From the NCBI GenBank assembly GCA_045596385.1, contig JAZOCC010000027.1, forward strand, positions 1 through 64,000: 64,000 nt of DNA. Reading direction: 5' to 3'. Source of the stretch: SIG307 sp045596385 (GTDB taxonomy: Bacteria; Bacillota; Clostridia; Lachnospirales; Lachnospiraceae). A program made the translations under genes and the position numbers. The notes beneath the pieces are model-generated. The model was not told the origin of the DNA. It saw nothing but the letters and a program-made list of their open reading frames with translations, and did not search any database. How positions within the stretch are numbered: the first letter of the stretch is position 1; every line of letters begins with the position of its first letter. Shown here in pieces: positions 7,821 through 16,537 of the stretch.

Positions 7821-9230
7821 TTACACTTCTTCTGCCGGTGCTTCCACAGTCTTTACAGCCTCGGCAACAGCGCCCTCTTCCTTCTCTTTTCCGAGGAAAT
7901 TCGGAAGCTCCATACCTACCTGCTTAAACACTTCGTTTAACGGCGGTACTGCCTGCATCATACCGGAAAGGAAACCGGAGGTAGCGGTCTTGCCATCACC
8001 GCTCTTGCCGCCGTCCCAAACAGTAACCTTATCAATCTTGATGTTCTTGATAGCTTCAACCTGAATCTGAAGGAGCTGTTCCATCTTATCCGCAAGGATG
8101 AGCTTCACTGCGTTGTCGGAATCTCCGCCGGCAGCTTCTACAAGCTTACGCATACCTTCTGCCTGCTTCTCCAAGAGTTCCTGGGTACCGCGAGCTTCTG
8201 CAGCCATCTTTGCGAAAATAGCGTCTGCCTCACCTTGTGCCTTACGTCTTGCAACTTCTGCCTCAGCATCAGCTTCAATCTGTGCCTGCTCTTTTGCAAT
8301 CTGTGCCTTAACGATGACGTCTGCCTGCTGGGTTGCCATTTCGAGCTGTGCACGGGTCTGCTCTGCTTCCTGCTGAGCGATGTATGCTTCCTGCTTTGCC
8401 TTTGCGGCCTGTACCGCCTCGGCTGCGGTTGCGATACGGAGTGCTTCCGCCTCCTTCTCACGGCGGTTTGCCTCGGACTGTGCTACTTCAATCTTTGCAT
8501 CATTTTCACCCTGGATAGCGGATGCATCCGCAGCTGCCACCTGGATACGCTGATCCTTTCTTGCAAGCGCCTGACCGATTTCACCGTCTCTGTCCTTCTC
8601 TGCTACGTTCTTCTTCGCATCATTGATAGCCTTTGCTGCTGCTTCCTTACCGAGAGCCTCGATGTAACCGGACTCGTCGGTAATATCGGTTACGTTTACG
8701 TTGATGAGACGAAGACCGATTTTCTTAAGCTCGATTTCCACGTTCTTGGAAACTGCCAATAAGAACATATCACGGTCGGTGTTGATTTCCTCAATCTCCA
8801 TGGTCGCGATAACGAGACGTAACTGACCGAAGATAATATCCTTTGCCAGCTCCTGAATCTCGTTTAACTTAAGACCCAGCAAACGCTCTGCCGCATTCTG
8901 CATAATGCCGTCCTCGGTAGAAATACCTACAGTGAATCGGGACGGAACATCTACACGGATGTTCTGCTTAGAAAGTGCATTTCTTAAATCTACATTTAAC
9001 GAAATTGGTGTTAAGTCTAAGTACTGATAAGACTGGATAACCGGCACTACAAAGGCCGCACCACCGTGAATACACTTCGCACTACGCGGCTGACCGTTCT
9101 TGTCGGTACCTACCTTACCGTAGATAACCATAACCTTGTCGGACGGACACTTACGATATCTGGACAAGATACCGGCAAAGGCCGCAAACACAATCAGTAC
9201 AATTACACTAATCATTACAATTGGTTCCAT
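7821..9230 (-). CDS. floT: Flotillin-like membrane scaffold protein
   Basis: A 469-residue protein: one N-terminal membrane segment (ISVIVLIVFAAFAGIL), a PHB/SPFH domain to about residue 200, then a long Ala/Glu-rich coiled coil (EAEAEVARRKAQGEADA and similar) and a short acidic tail. This is the layout of bacterial flotillins (FloT/YuaG), which organise ordered membrane microdomains and oligomerise through the coiled coil. AAAGGAGG lies 9 nt before the ATG. It follows an NfeD-type gene 76 nt upstream, the standard partner, with a shared terminator downstream. Involvement in envelope stress or protein assembly is inferred from the family. Confidence 0.92.
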   Translation of the reverse strand: MEPIVMISVIVLIVFAAFAGILSRYRKCPSDKVMVIYGKVGTDKNGQPRSAKCIHGGAAFVVPVIQSYQYLDLTPISLNVDLRNALSKQNIRVDVPSRFTVGISTEDGIMQNAAERLLGLKLNEIQELAKDIIFGQLRLVIATMEIEEINTDRDMFLLAVSKNVEIELKKIGLRLINVNVTDITDESGYIEALGKEAAAKAINDAKKNVAEKDRDGEIGQALARKDQRIQVAAADASAIQGENDAKIEVAQSEANRREKEAEALRIATAAEAVQAAKAKQEAYIAQQEAEQTRAQLEMATQQADVIVKAQIAKEQAQIEADAEAEVARRKAQGEADAIFAKMAAEARGTQELLEKQAEGMRKLVEAAGGDSDNAVKLILADKMEQLLQIQVEAIKNIKIDKVTVWDGGKSGDGKTATSGFLSGMMQAVPPLNEVFKQVGMELPNFLGKEKEEGAVAEAVKTVEAPAEEV

Positions 9231-9306
9231 TTGTTAAATCCTCCTTTAACTTTGAGTCATTCCCTAAAATAACTTCTTTTATCCCTATGAATACAGCATT
9301 TGCTGT

Positions 9307-9948
9307 TTACAGGTCTTTTTCCACTACCACAACATCGCCCCGAACATCTACGATGCGTACTCTGGTACCGCTCGGAATCGCATGCGGTCCTTCGGTAATG
9401 GCATCCGCCTCCGTAAAACGAGAGGTACTGCTCAAGGTCACCTTACCACCGCTCTCGCCGTTCGGTAAGATTGTCAAATACACCTGTGCGGTCTCTCCGA
9501 CCATACTCTTTAACTTAAAGGTACCGTTCTCTGCCAGCTTTGCCATCCACTGCAAAAGCTTTGCCACAAAAAACATCATTGCGGCACCGCAGACAAAACC
9601 GATAGCAAGCGCAAGCACTTCGTTCATGTCAGCCTTTACGCAGACAATGGATACCCAGGAAAAGGTTGCCAGAAACGCCACCGCACCCTGTACGGTAAAG
9701 AGCTTTAAGCTACCGAAATCTCCGGACACCGCGTCCCCGATATCTCCATCTACCAGATCCCCTGCGGAAACATCTCCGTCCAGATCAAGTCCGGATGTAT
9801 CACTGGGATTAAAATCAGCACCGCTGGCTCCGTCTCCGAATCCCATAATGACCAGCACCGTCTGCAATATCAGCACCAATGTGGCCGGGATTGCGATACA
9901 GTACAGAATCTTTTGCAGGACACTAAGGGCTTCCCACCAAGCATTCAT
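9307..9948 (-). CDS. NfeD-family membrane protein, flotillin partner
   Basis: A 213-residue protein: one membrane helix near the N-terminus, an acidic Asp/Gly-rich extracellular-type loop (DGDVSAGDLVDGDIGDAVSG), two further helices (about 85-140) and a C-terminal OB-fold (VGETAQVYLTI...GTRVRIVDVRGDVVVVE). It lacks a serine protease domain, so it is the short YuaF/NfeD1b type that accompanies flotillins. Start chosen at the ATG with AAAGGAGGG upstream; an earlier in-frame codon gives 8 extra residues. First gene of the operon, from a perfect TTGACA-17-TATTAT promoter. Confidence 0.88.
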   Translation of the reverse strand: MNAWWEALSVLQKILYCIAIPATLVLILQTVLVIMGFGDGASGADFNPSDTSGLDLDGDVSAGDLVDGDIGDAVSGDFGSLKLFTVQGAVAFLATFSWVSIVCVKADMNEVLALAIGFVCGAAMMFFVAKLLQWMAKLAENGTFKLKSMVGETAQVYLTILPNGESGGKVTLSSTSRFTEADAITEGPHAIPSGTRVRIVDVRGDVVVVEKDL

Positions 9949-10001
9949 AAACTTCCCTCCTTTTCCCCACATAAAATGTCGGGGTAAATTTTATTTACTT
10001 C

Positions 10002-10030
10002 ATAATACCATGCCACTGTCTCCTTGTCAA
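10002..10030 (-). promoter_or_regulatory. Promoter of the nfeD-flotillin operon
   Basis: TTGACA (10030-10025), 17-nt spacer, TATTAT (10007-10002) on the minus strand, 54 nt before nfeD. Confidence 0.85.
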
Positions 10031-10088
10031 TGGTTTTTTATCATATTTTTTCCTTTTATGACTTTTTTCCTGGTTTTAAATAAAGTAC

Positions 10089-10116
10089 TTGCTTTTTCTT
10101 TCTTTTATGTTATAAT
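10089..10116 (+). promoter_or_regulatory. Promoter of the XRE regulator
   Basis: TTGCTT (10089-10094), 16-nt spacer, TATAAT (10111-10116), about 90 nt before the start codon. The -10 is strong and the -35 weak. Confidence 0.6.
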
Positions 10117-10209
10117 ATGTGTAAATACTATTTACATGTAATCATTTTTATTTACTATACAGTCGTTATTACTTACAAATTTATCTCTTATAAAAAAGGA
10201 GGGCATCGC

Positions 10210-10773
10210 ATGGATCCGAAAGTTTTGGGACAGCGCATTAAAGAAGCGCGTCTTGCAAAGAAAATGACACAGACCGAAGTGGTCGGTTCTTTTATCACAC
10301 GAAATATGCTCAGTCAGATTGAAAGCGGTAACGCCGTTCCTTCTGTAAAGACACTGACTTATCTGGCACAGGTACTGGAGCTTCCGCCGTCCGTGTTACT
10401 TCCGGACACGGCAGAAGGTGCAAACTCCTCCGGAAGCCCGGAAGCCGTCGTTTCTTCCACCGTTCCGCCGGAGGCCGCTACACTTTATCGTGCCAAGGAG
10501 GCCTACCTTACAGAAGATGATACCAAAGCCTATGAGCTGCTTTTTTCTATAGAAGAAGCTTCTCCGCTGTTTGATGAGGCTCAGGCACTTCTTGCCAGAG
10601 TTGCTCTTCGTCTGGCAAATGCACGTTGCAGCGACGAAAATTATTTAGAAGCCTTGGATTTATCAAAAAATGCCGCTACCGCGGCAGCAAAAGGGATTTA
10701 TGCTTCTCCGGAACTCAAATCCCAGGCACTGCTTCTTCTTTCGGACGCAGCGGCAAAGCTGGCACAGATATAA
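10210..10773 (+). CDS. XRE-family regulator with helical C-terminal domain
   Basis: A 187-residue protein. The N-terminal XRE helix-turn-helix (LGQRIKEARLAKKMTQTEVV...RNMLSQIESGNAVPSVKTLTYLA, residues about 5-55) is followed by a linker and Ala-rich helices (about 95-187) that look TPR-like. Start chosen at ATG 10210 with AAGGAGGG 8 nt upstream; a further 31 in-frame codons upstream lack a ribosome site and are AT-rich. It is transcribed alone, divergent from nfeD. The C-terminal helices may bind a peptide or partner. Target unknown. Confidence 0.85.
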   Translation: MDPKVLGQRIKEARLAKKMTQTEVVGSFITRNMLSQIESGNAVPSVKTLTYLAQVLELPPSVLLPDTAEGANSSGSPEAVVSSTVPPEAATLYRAKEAYLTEDDTKAYELLFSIEEASPLFDEAQALLARVALRLANARCSDENYLEALDLSKNAATAAAKGIYASPELKSQALLLLSDAAAKLAQI

Positions 10774-10813
10774 TATGCGTTTTCTCTTTCCACAAATTAT
10801 GATATAGTAAAGA

Positions 10814-10866
10814 AAAGGTGTCAACAAAAGTTCGCAAGCATTGCGTAGCCTTCTGTTGACACCTTT
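10814..10866 (-). terminator. Strong hairpin, minus-strand terminator downstream of the ABC gene
   Basis: A 13-bp perfect inverted repeat, AAAGGTGTCAACA / TGTTGACACCTTT, with a 27-nt loop. Read on the minus strand it is followed by TCTTT, so it suits termination of the ABC transcript or of a short RNA starting near 10925. On the plus strand it lies after the XRE gene but has a poor U-run. Confidence 0.55.
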
Positions 10867-10897
10867 CCATTTATCTTTCTGTGCTGTCGCACTTAAG

Positions 10898-10981
10898 GGT
10901 CGGCCTCTCATATTTTCTTTTACACTCTTGTGAATACGGCCGATATCCTATCTGTCAAAAAAGAAATATGAGAGGCCGACC
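10898..10981. repeat. 18-bp inverted repeat with ~48-nt loop
   Basis: GGTCGGCCTCTCATATTT at 10898-10915 is perfectly repeated in inverse at 10964-10981, just beyond the ABC gene stop. On the plus strand it runs into T-rich sequence (ctattttcttcc). The loop holds TTGACA-16-TATTCA on the minus strand. It could be a plus-strand terminator, a small element, or the start of a short RNA. Confidence 0.6.
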
Positions 10982-10995
10982 TATTTTCTTCCTTA

Positions 10996-13941
10996 TTATT
11001 CACTTCTCAGTGCGATTACCGGGTCCTTCTTTGCTGCCACCTTAGACGGGAACAAGCCGGCGATAAAGGTAAGAAGCATACTGATACCTACCAGAATCAC
11101 CCCGGCAAGCGGCGGAAGTACCGCATTTAAGTTAGCGATACCGGTTACCGCATGAAGGATAATATTGATAATCACAATAAATCCGAGAGTTACCAGAATA
11201 CCGATGGCACCGGATACAAAGCCCACGATAATCGTCTCCGCATTAAATACGCGGGAAATATCCTTCTTGGATGCACCGATTGCTCTGAGGATACCGATTT
11301 CCTTAGTACGCTCCAATACAGAGATGTAGGTAATAATACCGATCATGATGGAGGATACCACAAGGGAGATTGCCACAAACGCAATCAATACATAAGAAAT
11401 CGCATTAATTACCGTAGTAATGGAGGACATTAAGAGTGCCACATAATCGGTATACTCAATCACATCTTCCTCGGCTGCGTTCTCATTGTACTTTGCAATC
11501 AATTCTGCAATCATATCTTTATTTTCGAAAGTCTCCGCATAGATGTTAATCTTAGACGGACTATCCGGATCCGCATAGCCGAGGAGCTCTAAATTCTCCT
11601 CATAGGTAGACTCGGAATAACTCTTCGGAAGATATTCCTCGTAAAACTTCACATACTCTTCTGTCGTGAACTGTGCCATATCAAACATACCGGCCAACTG
11701 CTCCACAGTCATGGTGCCTAAGTTTGCCTGCACACCCTTCGCGTACTGTTCTGCCACCATCGCTGCAAGCACCTGATATGCATAGGTCTGTACTTCCTCG
11801 GCACTCATCTCTGCCACGTAGCTCTGTACCTGTTCCGCTTCCACTGCCATCTGCTGGGCAAATGCCTGCACCAGCATACCGCGAAGCGCCGCATCATCCA
11901 TGGTTGCCATCTGTGCGCCTACCGCTTCCGCAAGGTAGCTTTCCGACGGAGTCGCCATAATAGTGCCGTAAAGCTCTGCCTTCTTGGAATTATCCAGGCC
12001 TGCGAAGTATGTCTTTACCGCAGCTTCCTTTTCTTCTGCGGAAACTTCTTCCTCTTCTCCTGTTTCAAACGGGAGACCGGAGATTACATCTACGGTCTTA
12101 TCCGCAAGCTGCGCCTTTAATATCTCGGAGTTTGTATTCTGTTCCATAACATACTTGGTTAACTCACTGGTGTAAGCAATGGCACCGGTCATGGAAGTAG
12201 AAGTAGCATCTTCGTTCGGCCGTAAAATACCGACAACCTTTAAGTCCACACCCTTTTCATCATATAAATAGGAAAGTCCCGCATCAGAGGTGGACAAATC
12301 TACATAGCTTCCGTCACCCTGCTTCTGATACTTTAACGCACTCGGAATCACGCGGAAGGTCATGCCACAGATTTCCTCGTACGTCCACGGGCCGAGATTC
12401 TGGGACACCTGCTTGCCGGCCATAATATCCTGCATGGACTCCATCATCACGTCCATAGTGGTCAGACCCAAAGCATACAATACCATATCACTGACTTCAT
12501 TTCTGCCATCTACCAGAATCACAACCTCATTGTATGCATCCGGCCACTCACCGTGAATCAAATCGTATTGATCTTTTACGGTCTGGCTGATCAGTTCGCC
12601 ATCCTCACCGGTCATCATTTCATTCCAGACATCCATCCCCACCATCATGGAGCTCATATTCTCCATCATGGTGCTGGCCATACCGAAGGAATTCATCATC
12701 ATAGCCATCAGTTCATTTACATCAGCCTTTACCACCTTGTTGTCAATATCCTTCGTATAAACACTCAAATCCATATCATAGGAATACTGCACAGACGAAA
12801 TATACTGTTTGATCTCTTCGTTTTCTTCCAAAAACTTCTTAAACGCCTTTAAGTTATTGCTCTTAGTATCCATATCCGTAAAGGCGTTTACCATATCATA
12901 CATCGTAGAGTTTGCGTAAATCTTGTCAAGCTCGTGCTGCCCTACCGGCTTACCGTCCTGATCCACACCCATCATAGTCGCAAGAAGTGCGGAAGAATCC
13001 ACAATCTCCGCCTCCATGGTAATCGGATAGCTGGAAAGAGTGTCTCTCTGTACGGAATCTATGTACTCCTGTACACCGGTGGAAACGGAAAGAATCAGCG
13101 CAATACCGATAATACCGATAGAACCGGCAAATGCAGTCATAAAGGTACGTCCCTTCTTCGTCAAAAGGTTATTAAAGGAAAGAGACAGCGCCGTAAAGAA
13201 AGACATGGAGGTCTTCTTTGCCCTCTTCTCCTTCTTGGTCTGCTCTACTGCCTGCACATTCTCTTCATACGGGTCAGAATCGCTAATCAGCTTACCGTCA
13301 AGCAAACGCACAATACGACTGGAATACTCCTCTGCCAACTCCGGGTTATGGGTAACCATGATAACCAGCTTATCCTTCGCTACCTCTTTTAAAATCTCCA
13401 TAATCTGCACACTGGTCTCACTATCCAGTGCACCCGTCGGCTCATCCGCCAATAAAATGTCCGGGTTGTTTACCAGAGCACGGGCAATGGCTACACGCTG
13501 CATCTGTCCACCGGACATCTGATTCGGCTTTTTATTTAACTGATCGCCGAGACCCACCTTCTCGAGAGCCTCCTTGGCACGCTTTCTGCGCTCCGCCTTA
13601 GAAACACCGGAAAGGGTCAGTGCCAGCTCTACATTCGCCAGTACACTCTGATGCGGAATCAAGTTGTAGCTCTGGAATACAAAACCGATGGAGTGATTCC
13701 GATAGCTGTCCCAGTCGGAATCCTTAAATTTCTTCGTGGACACACCGTTGATGATCAAATCACCTTCGGTATACTGGTCCAATCCACCGATAATGTTCAG
13801 TAATGTTGTCTTACCGCAGCCGGACTGTCCGAGCACAGACACAAACTCACTTTTTCTGAATTGAATGCTGACTCCCTTTAACGCCGGCACGGTCATATCG
13901 CCTACGCGATAGTCCTTCTTAATGTCACGTAATGTAAGCAT
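10996..13941 (-). CDS. Fused ABC transporter, ATPase plus FtsX/MacB-type permease
   Basis: A 981-residue single-chain transporter. Residues 1-225 are the ATPase: Walker A GQSGCGKTT near 38-46, signature MSGGQMQRV, Walker B ILLADEPTGALDS, H-loop THN. One membrane helix follows (about 265-290), then a large Met/Asp/Glu-rich extracytoplasmic domain, and three C-terminal helices of the FtsX type (YISVLERTKEIGILRAIGA). This is the mechanotransmission class (MacB/LolCDE/BceAB), which extracts or expels peptides or lipids rather than pumping across the membrane. AGGAGG lies 5 nt before the ATG. Substrate unknown; peptide antibiotic detoxification is plausible. Confidence 0.9.
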   Translation of the reverse strand: MLTLRDIKKDYRVGDMTVPALKGVSIQFRKSEFVSVLGQSGCGKTTLLNIIGGLDQYTEGDLIINGVSTKKFKDSDWDSYRNHSIGFVFQSYNLIPHQSVLANVELALTLSGVSKAERRKRAKEALEKVGLGDQLNKKPNQMSGGQMQRVAIARALVNNPDILLADEPTGALDSETSVQIMEILKEVAKDKLVIMVTHNPELAEEYSSRIVRLLDGKLISDSDPYEENVQAVEQTKKEKRAKKTSMSFFTALSLSFNNLLTKKGRTFMTAFAGSIGIIGIALILSVSTGVQEYIDSVQRDTLSSYPITMEAEIVDSSALLATMMGVDQDGKPVGQHELDKIYANSTMYDMVNAFTDMDTKSNNLKAFKKFLEENEEIKQYISSVQYSYDMDLSVYTKDIDNKVVKADVNELMAMMMNSFGMASTMMENMSSMMVGMDVWNEMMTGEDGELISQTVKDQYDLIHGEWPDAYNEVVILVDGRNEVSDMVLYALGLTTMDVMMESMQDIMAGKQVSQNLGPWTYEEICGMTFRVIPSALKYQKQGDGSYVDLSTSDAGLSYLYDEKGVDLKVVGILRPNEDATSTSMTGAIAYTSELTKYVMEQNTNSEILKAQLADKTVDVISGLPFETGEEEEVSAEEKEAAVKTYFAGLDNSKKAELYGTIMATPSESYLAEAVGAQMATMDDAALRGMLVQAFAQQMAVEAEQVQSYVAEMSAEEVQTYAYQVLAAMVAEQYAKGVQANLGTMTVEQLAGMFDMAQFTTEEYVKFYEEYLPKSYSESTYEENLELLGYADPDSPSKINIYAETFENKDMIAELIAKYNENAAEEDVIEYTDYVALLMSSITTVINAISYVLIAFVAISLVVSSIMIGIITYISVLERTKEIGILRAIGASKKDISRVFNAETIIVGFVSGAIGILVTLGFIVIINIILHAVTGIANLNAVLPPLAGVILVGISMLLTFIAGLFPSKVAAKKDPVIALRSE

Positions 13942-14061
13942 ATTCGCCTCCTGACTTGTTGCTACACATACCCCTTTTTCTTAACGGAAACCTTCCCGCA
14001 AGAAATACCTTCAACGCATCTTCTATATATATGTATCAAATAAAAGAAAAACAATATTAAC

Positions 14062-14096
14062 TATTATAAAATAGCAGATTGATTATTTTTCGTCAA
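14062..14096 (-). promoter_or_regulatory. Possible promoter of the fused ABC transporter
   Basis: On the minus strand TTGACG, 17-nt spacer, TATTTT, within AT-rich DNA about 120 nt before the gene. A nearby TATAAT lies at poor spacing. The long leader between it and the gene (13942-14060) shows no recognised riboswitch. Confidence 0.4.
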
Positions 14097-14182
14097 TATG
14101 TTATAGATAATTTAATAAATAATTTAGGAACACATGGCGTTTTTTGCAGTTTTTGGCTGTTTCAAAAATTTTTGAACTTTTT

Positions 14183-14210
14183 TGAACCTTTCGACTTTCC
14201 GGTTCGTATC
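14183..14210 (+). promoter_or_regulatory. ECF-type autoregulatory promoter
   Basis: TGAACC (14183-14188), 16-nt spacer, CGTATC (14205-14210), matching the GAAC / CGTA form used by ECF sigma factors, 25 nt before the sigma gene. No sigma-A promoter is evident there, so the factor probably transcribes itself. Confidence 0.6.
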
Positions 14211-14234
14211 TGTTAATGAAAGGGGGACGGGACA

Positions 14235-14732
14235 TTGATTAACGAGTACATTTCCCTGTACGGAAAACGACTTTACGGACTGTGCGTAAAGTTGTGCGGC
14301 AACACAGTCGACGCCGACGATCTGTATCAGGAAACCTGGCTGAAGGCCTATCAAAAAATTATGCAATACGACACTGTCCGTTCCTTTGAAGGATGGATTA
14401 CCGGAATCTGTGTCAATACATACCGGGATTTGTTACGAAAGCAAAAACGTTCTCCGGTATACAATCAATTTTCCAGTACGGAAGAAAAGGATTTACTTCT
14501 TGAAAATGTGGTAGCCGATACAAAGGATGATTATTCCGATCTTCACGCCGCCATCGACCGTTTACCGGAAAAGATACGTACCACTGTAATACTACATTAT
14601 TTTCACGATCTTGACGAAAAGAAAACCGCCGCTGTCTTAAAGGTCCCGGCCGGCACCGTAAAGTCAAGACTGCACCATGCAAAAAAAATACTGCGAAAGG
14701 AGCTTGCATATGAATACAATTTACAATTTTGA
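14235..14732 (+). CDS. ECF RNA polymerase sigma factor
   Basis: A 165-residue ECF sigma factor. Region 2 spans about 5-70 (NTVDADDLYQETWLKAYQKI, FEGWITGICVNTYRDLLRKQ) and region 4 about 105-155 (LPEKIRTTVILHYFHDLDEKKTAAVLKVPAGTVKSRLHHAK, in pieces). The start is TTG at 14235 with AAAGGGGG upstream. Its promoter matches an ECF consensus. The downstream membrane gene overlaps its end by 23 nt, so an anti-sigma role for that neighbour is reasonable. Confidence 0.9.
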   Translation: MINEYISLYGKRLYGLCVKLCGNTVDADDLYQETWLKAYQKIMQYDTVRSFEGWITGICVNTYRDLLRKQKRSPVYNQFSSTEEKDLLLENVVADTKDDYSDLHAAIDRLPEKIRTTVILHYFHDLDEKKTAAVLKVPAGTVKSRLHHAKKILRKELAYEYNLQF

Positions 14733-14985
14733 CGAACATACACCGCCGGTACTTAACGAGCGCATGTTGCGGGACGAACTTGCACGCAGAACCCTTCGTC
14801 GTCAGACAAGACTTCTTCGTATCGCATCGCTCCTTGTATCTCTTTGTTTTTTACTTTGCGGTGTGTTACTGTTTTCGGAATACACCGTATTGTCAATCGC
14901 CTGCCTCGCCTTTGTGATTTTTTCTCTGGTGGGCAACGGCATTATCAGTTTTATTTTTTATAAAACCGGAATTATTCCGGAATAG
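14710..14985 (+). CDS. Small membrane protein, possible anti-sigma factor
   Basis: A 91-residue protein with a basic helical N-terminus (LNERMLRDELARRTLRRQTRLL) and two membrane helices (about 40-60 and 65-88). The ATG at 14710 lies inside the sigma gene, preceded by GAAAGGAG. Position and layout (cytoplasmic arm plus membrane anchor) fit a minimal anti-sigma factor, but no zinc-binding HxxxCxxC motif is present. Function is inferred from context only. Confidence 0.75.
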   Translation: MNTIYNFDEHTPPVLNERMLRDELARRTLRRQTRLLRIASLLVSLCFLLCGVLLFSEYTVLSIACLAFVIFSLVGNGIISFIFYKTGIIPE

Positions 14986-14994
14986 AAAGGATGG

Positions 14995-15918
14995 ATGATT
15001 ATGGCTATTAATTTTAGCACCCTCGGATTAACCTTATTTTTACTTACAATCATTCTATTGATTACTTTACCGATTCTTATCGGCATTTACGTGTATAAGG
15101 ACGCTCGCCGTCGCGGTATGAATGTAGTTCTCTGGACTTTACTTTCCGCCTTTGCACCGGGCTTTGTGGGATTGATTATTTACTTGATTGTACGTTCGGA
15201 TTCTTCCGGCACCCGCTGTAAATCCTGCAATAACCTCGTACGGGAAAGCTTCGCTGTTTGCCCTCATTGCGGTGTCTCCTTAAAGGAGCATTGCCACACC
15301 TGTAACAACGTGTTGGAAAACGGTTGGTCAACCTGCCCTCACTGCGGCGCCGAGATTCCGGAGGACCAGAAAGAGCGTTTGAACGTTGCTCCGAAAAAAG
15401 ACAAGGGCTTGAAGTGGTTATTAGCAGTCCTGATTATCGTTCCGGTTCTGCTGTTTAGCATTTTGGTAGGCTCCACTCATATTCGCATCAAACAACTTGT
15501 CGGTCTTAATTATAACTTCCATTCTTTTCCGACAAAGACGGAAGCTGTTGCGGAATATCCGTTCCTTACGGATTGGATGGCAGAGTGCGATGCTAAGGGC
15601 GAAGGCATCTATCATTACCGCTTTGAAGAGAATTCTTCCGATAACGATGTCCAGCGCCACATTATTTACAATAACGCCGGTAATATGTTGGAGAATATTG
15701 AAAACGTAAAGGGCGGACTATTTAAAACAAAAGACGAGATACATCTTCATTTCGATTATGATAAATTCGACCCGAACACCCCGATTTGGGATTACTCCGG
15801 TCCGGTATCCGTACAGCACTTCGTTGACTATACGGTAAAATATTTCGAAATCCATCAAGATGATTCCGTTACGTTCCGTGCCTTTGACTGGAAAGGAAAC
15901 GAACTTGAAATAAAATAA
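14995..15918 (+). CDS. Membrane protein with paired zinc ribbons and extracytoplasmic domain
   Basis: A 307-residue protein: two N-terminal membrane helices (about 10-30 and 43-66), two CxxC...CxxC zinc ribbons (CKSCNN...CPHCG, CHTCNN...CPHCG, about 76-120), a third helix (about 135-155) and a C-terminal domain of about 150 residues that looks extracytoplasmic. It starts 9 nt after the small membrane gene and ends in a terminator, so it is the last gene of the sigma operon. Probably a sensor or effector of that stress response. No known function recognised. Confidence 0.8.
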   Translation: MIMAINFSTLGLTLFLLTIILLITLPILIGIYVYKDARRRGMNVVLWTLLSAFAPGFVGLIIYLIVRSDSSGTRCKSCNNLVRESFAVCPHCGVSLKEHCHTCNNVLENGWSTCPHCGAEIPEDQKERLNVAPKKDKGLKWLLAVLIIVPVLLFSILVGSTHIRIKQLVGLNYNFHSFPTKTEAVAEYPFLTDWMAECDAKGEGIYHYRFEENSSDNDVQRHIIYNNAGNMLENIENVKGGLFKTKDEIHLHFDYDKFDPNTPIWDYSGPVSVQHFVDYTVKYFEIHQDDSVTFRAFDWKGNELEIK

Positions 15919-15942
15919 CACCTCTTAAAATGAGAACAAATG

Positions 15943-15980
15943 AAAAGAACCGCTCTTTTGCCCGGAGCGGTTCTTGTTTC
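15943..15980 (+). terminator. Terminator of the ECF sigma operon
   Basis: 11-bp perfect stem AAGAACCGCTC / GAGCGGTTCTT (15945-15955, 15965-15975) followed by GTTTC on the plus strand. Confidence 0.8.
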
Positions 15981-16009
15981 TATCGTCACTCTGAATTTTC
16001 TTTACCAAC

Positions 16010-16537
16010 TTACAATTCAGCCTCTTTTTCTTCCTTCCCATCCTTTGCTTCCTGCGCCGCTTTCCTTGCCCGTATCCGTCGTAAAATCTCCACACCACGC
16101 TTTATCTGGTCCTCTTCCGTCAGTCCCTTCGCCTCCATAATACGTTCAATGGCCTGCTCCGGGTCCAGCGAATGATACGGAAAATACAACTTTTCCAGTT
16201 CCTCCGGCTTAATGATACGATAAAGCTGCTTACTGCTCTTTCCCGAAATATAGGACCAGTACCGGTAAAGATATCCGGTCCAATATAACGCTTCTCCGCC
16301 AAACTTAATCTGACCGTAATCCGTAGGGCCGTATTGGTTTTCTATCTCAATAAAAGCATCTCCCACATCCGTTGCCTCATATAAAAAACCGTCCTTATCC
16401 ATGCGTTCTGCCAAATCCGACAGCATAAAGCGCCGCAAAAACACCTTGGAACCGCACTGCGTCTTCCGAAGAGATTCCTTGAACAACTCCCCTTGAAATT
16501 TACACATCTGCAAACCATAGTGATCCATTTTCTTCAT
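16010..16537 (-). CDS. Partner of the HTH-DUF3990 protein (candidate antitoxin or effector)
   Basis: A 175-residue soluble protein of no family I recognise with certainty. It has an aromatic-rich middle (DYGQIKFGGEALYWTGYLYRYW, in part, about 75-95) and a charged helical C-terminus (RRIRARKAAQEAKDGKEEKE). Its ATG shares one base with the upstream stop (TAATG), so it is translationally coupled to the DUF3990 gene. That tight order is typical of two-component toxin-antitoxin systems. Which partner neutralises which cannot be read from sequence. Confidence 0.75.
   Translation of the reverse strand: MKKMDHYGLQMCKFQGELFKESLRKTQCGSKVFLRRFMLSDLAERMDKDGFLYEATDVGDAFIEIENQYGPTDYGQIKFGGEALYWTGYLYRYWSYISGKSSKQLYRIIKPEELEKLYFPYHSLDPEQAIERIMEAKGLTEEDQIKRGVEILRRIRARKAAQEAKDGKEEKEAEL

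Noticed and set aside
14124..14366. 80-codon minus-strand frame over the sigma promoter
   Set aside because: Shadow of the sigma gene and its promoter; no ribosome site.
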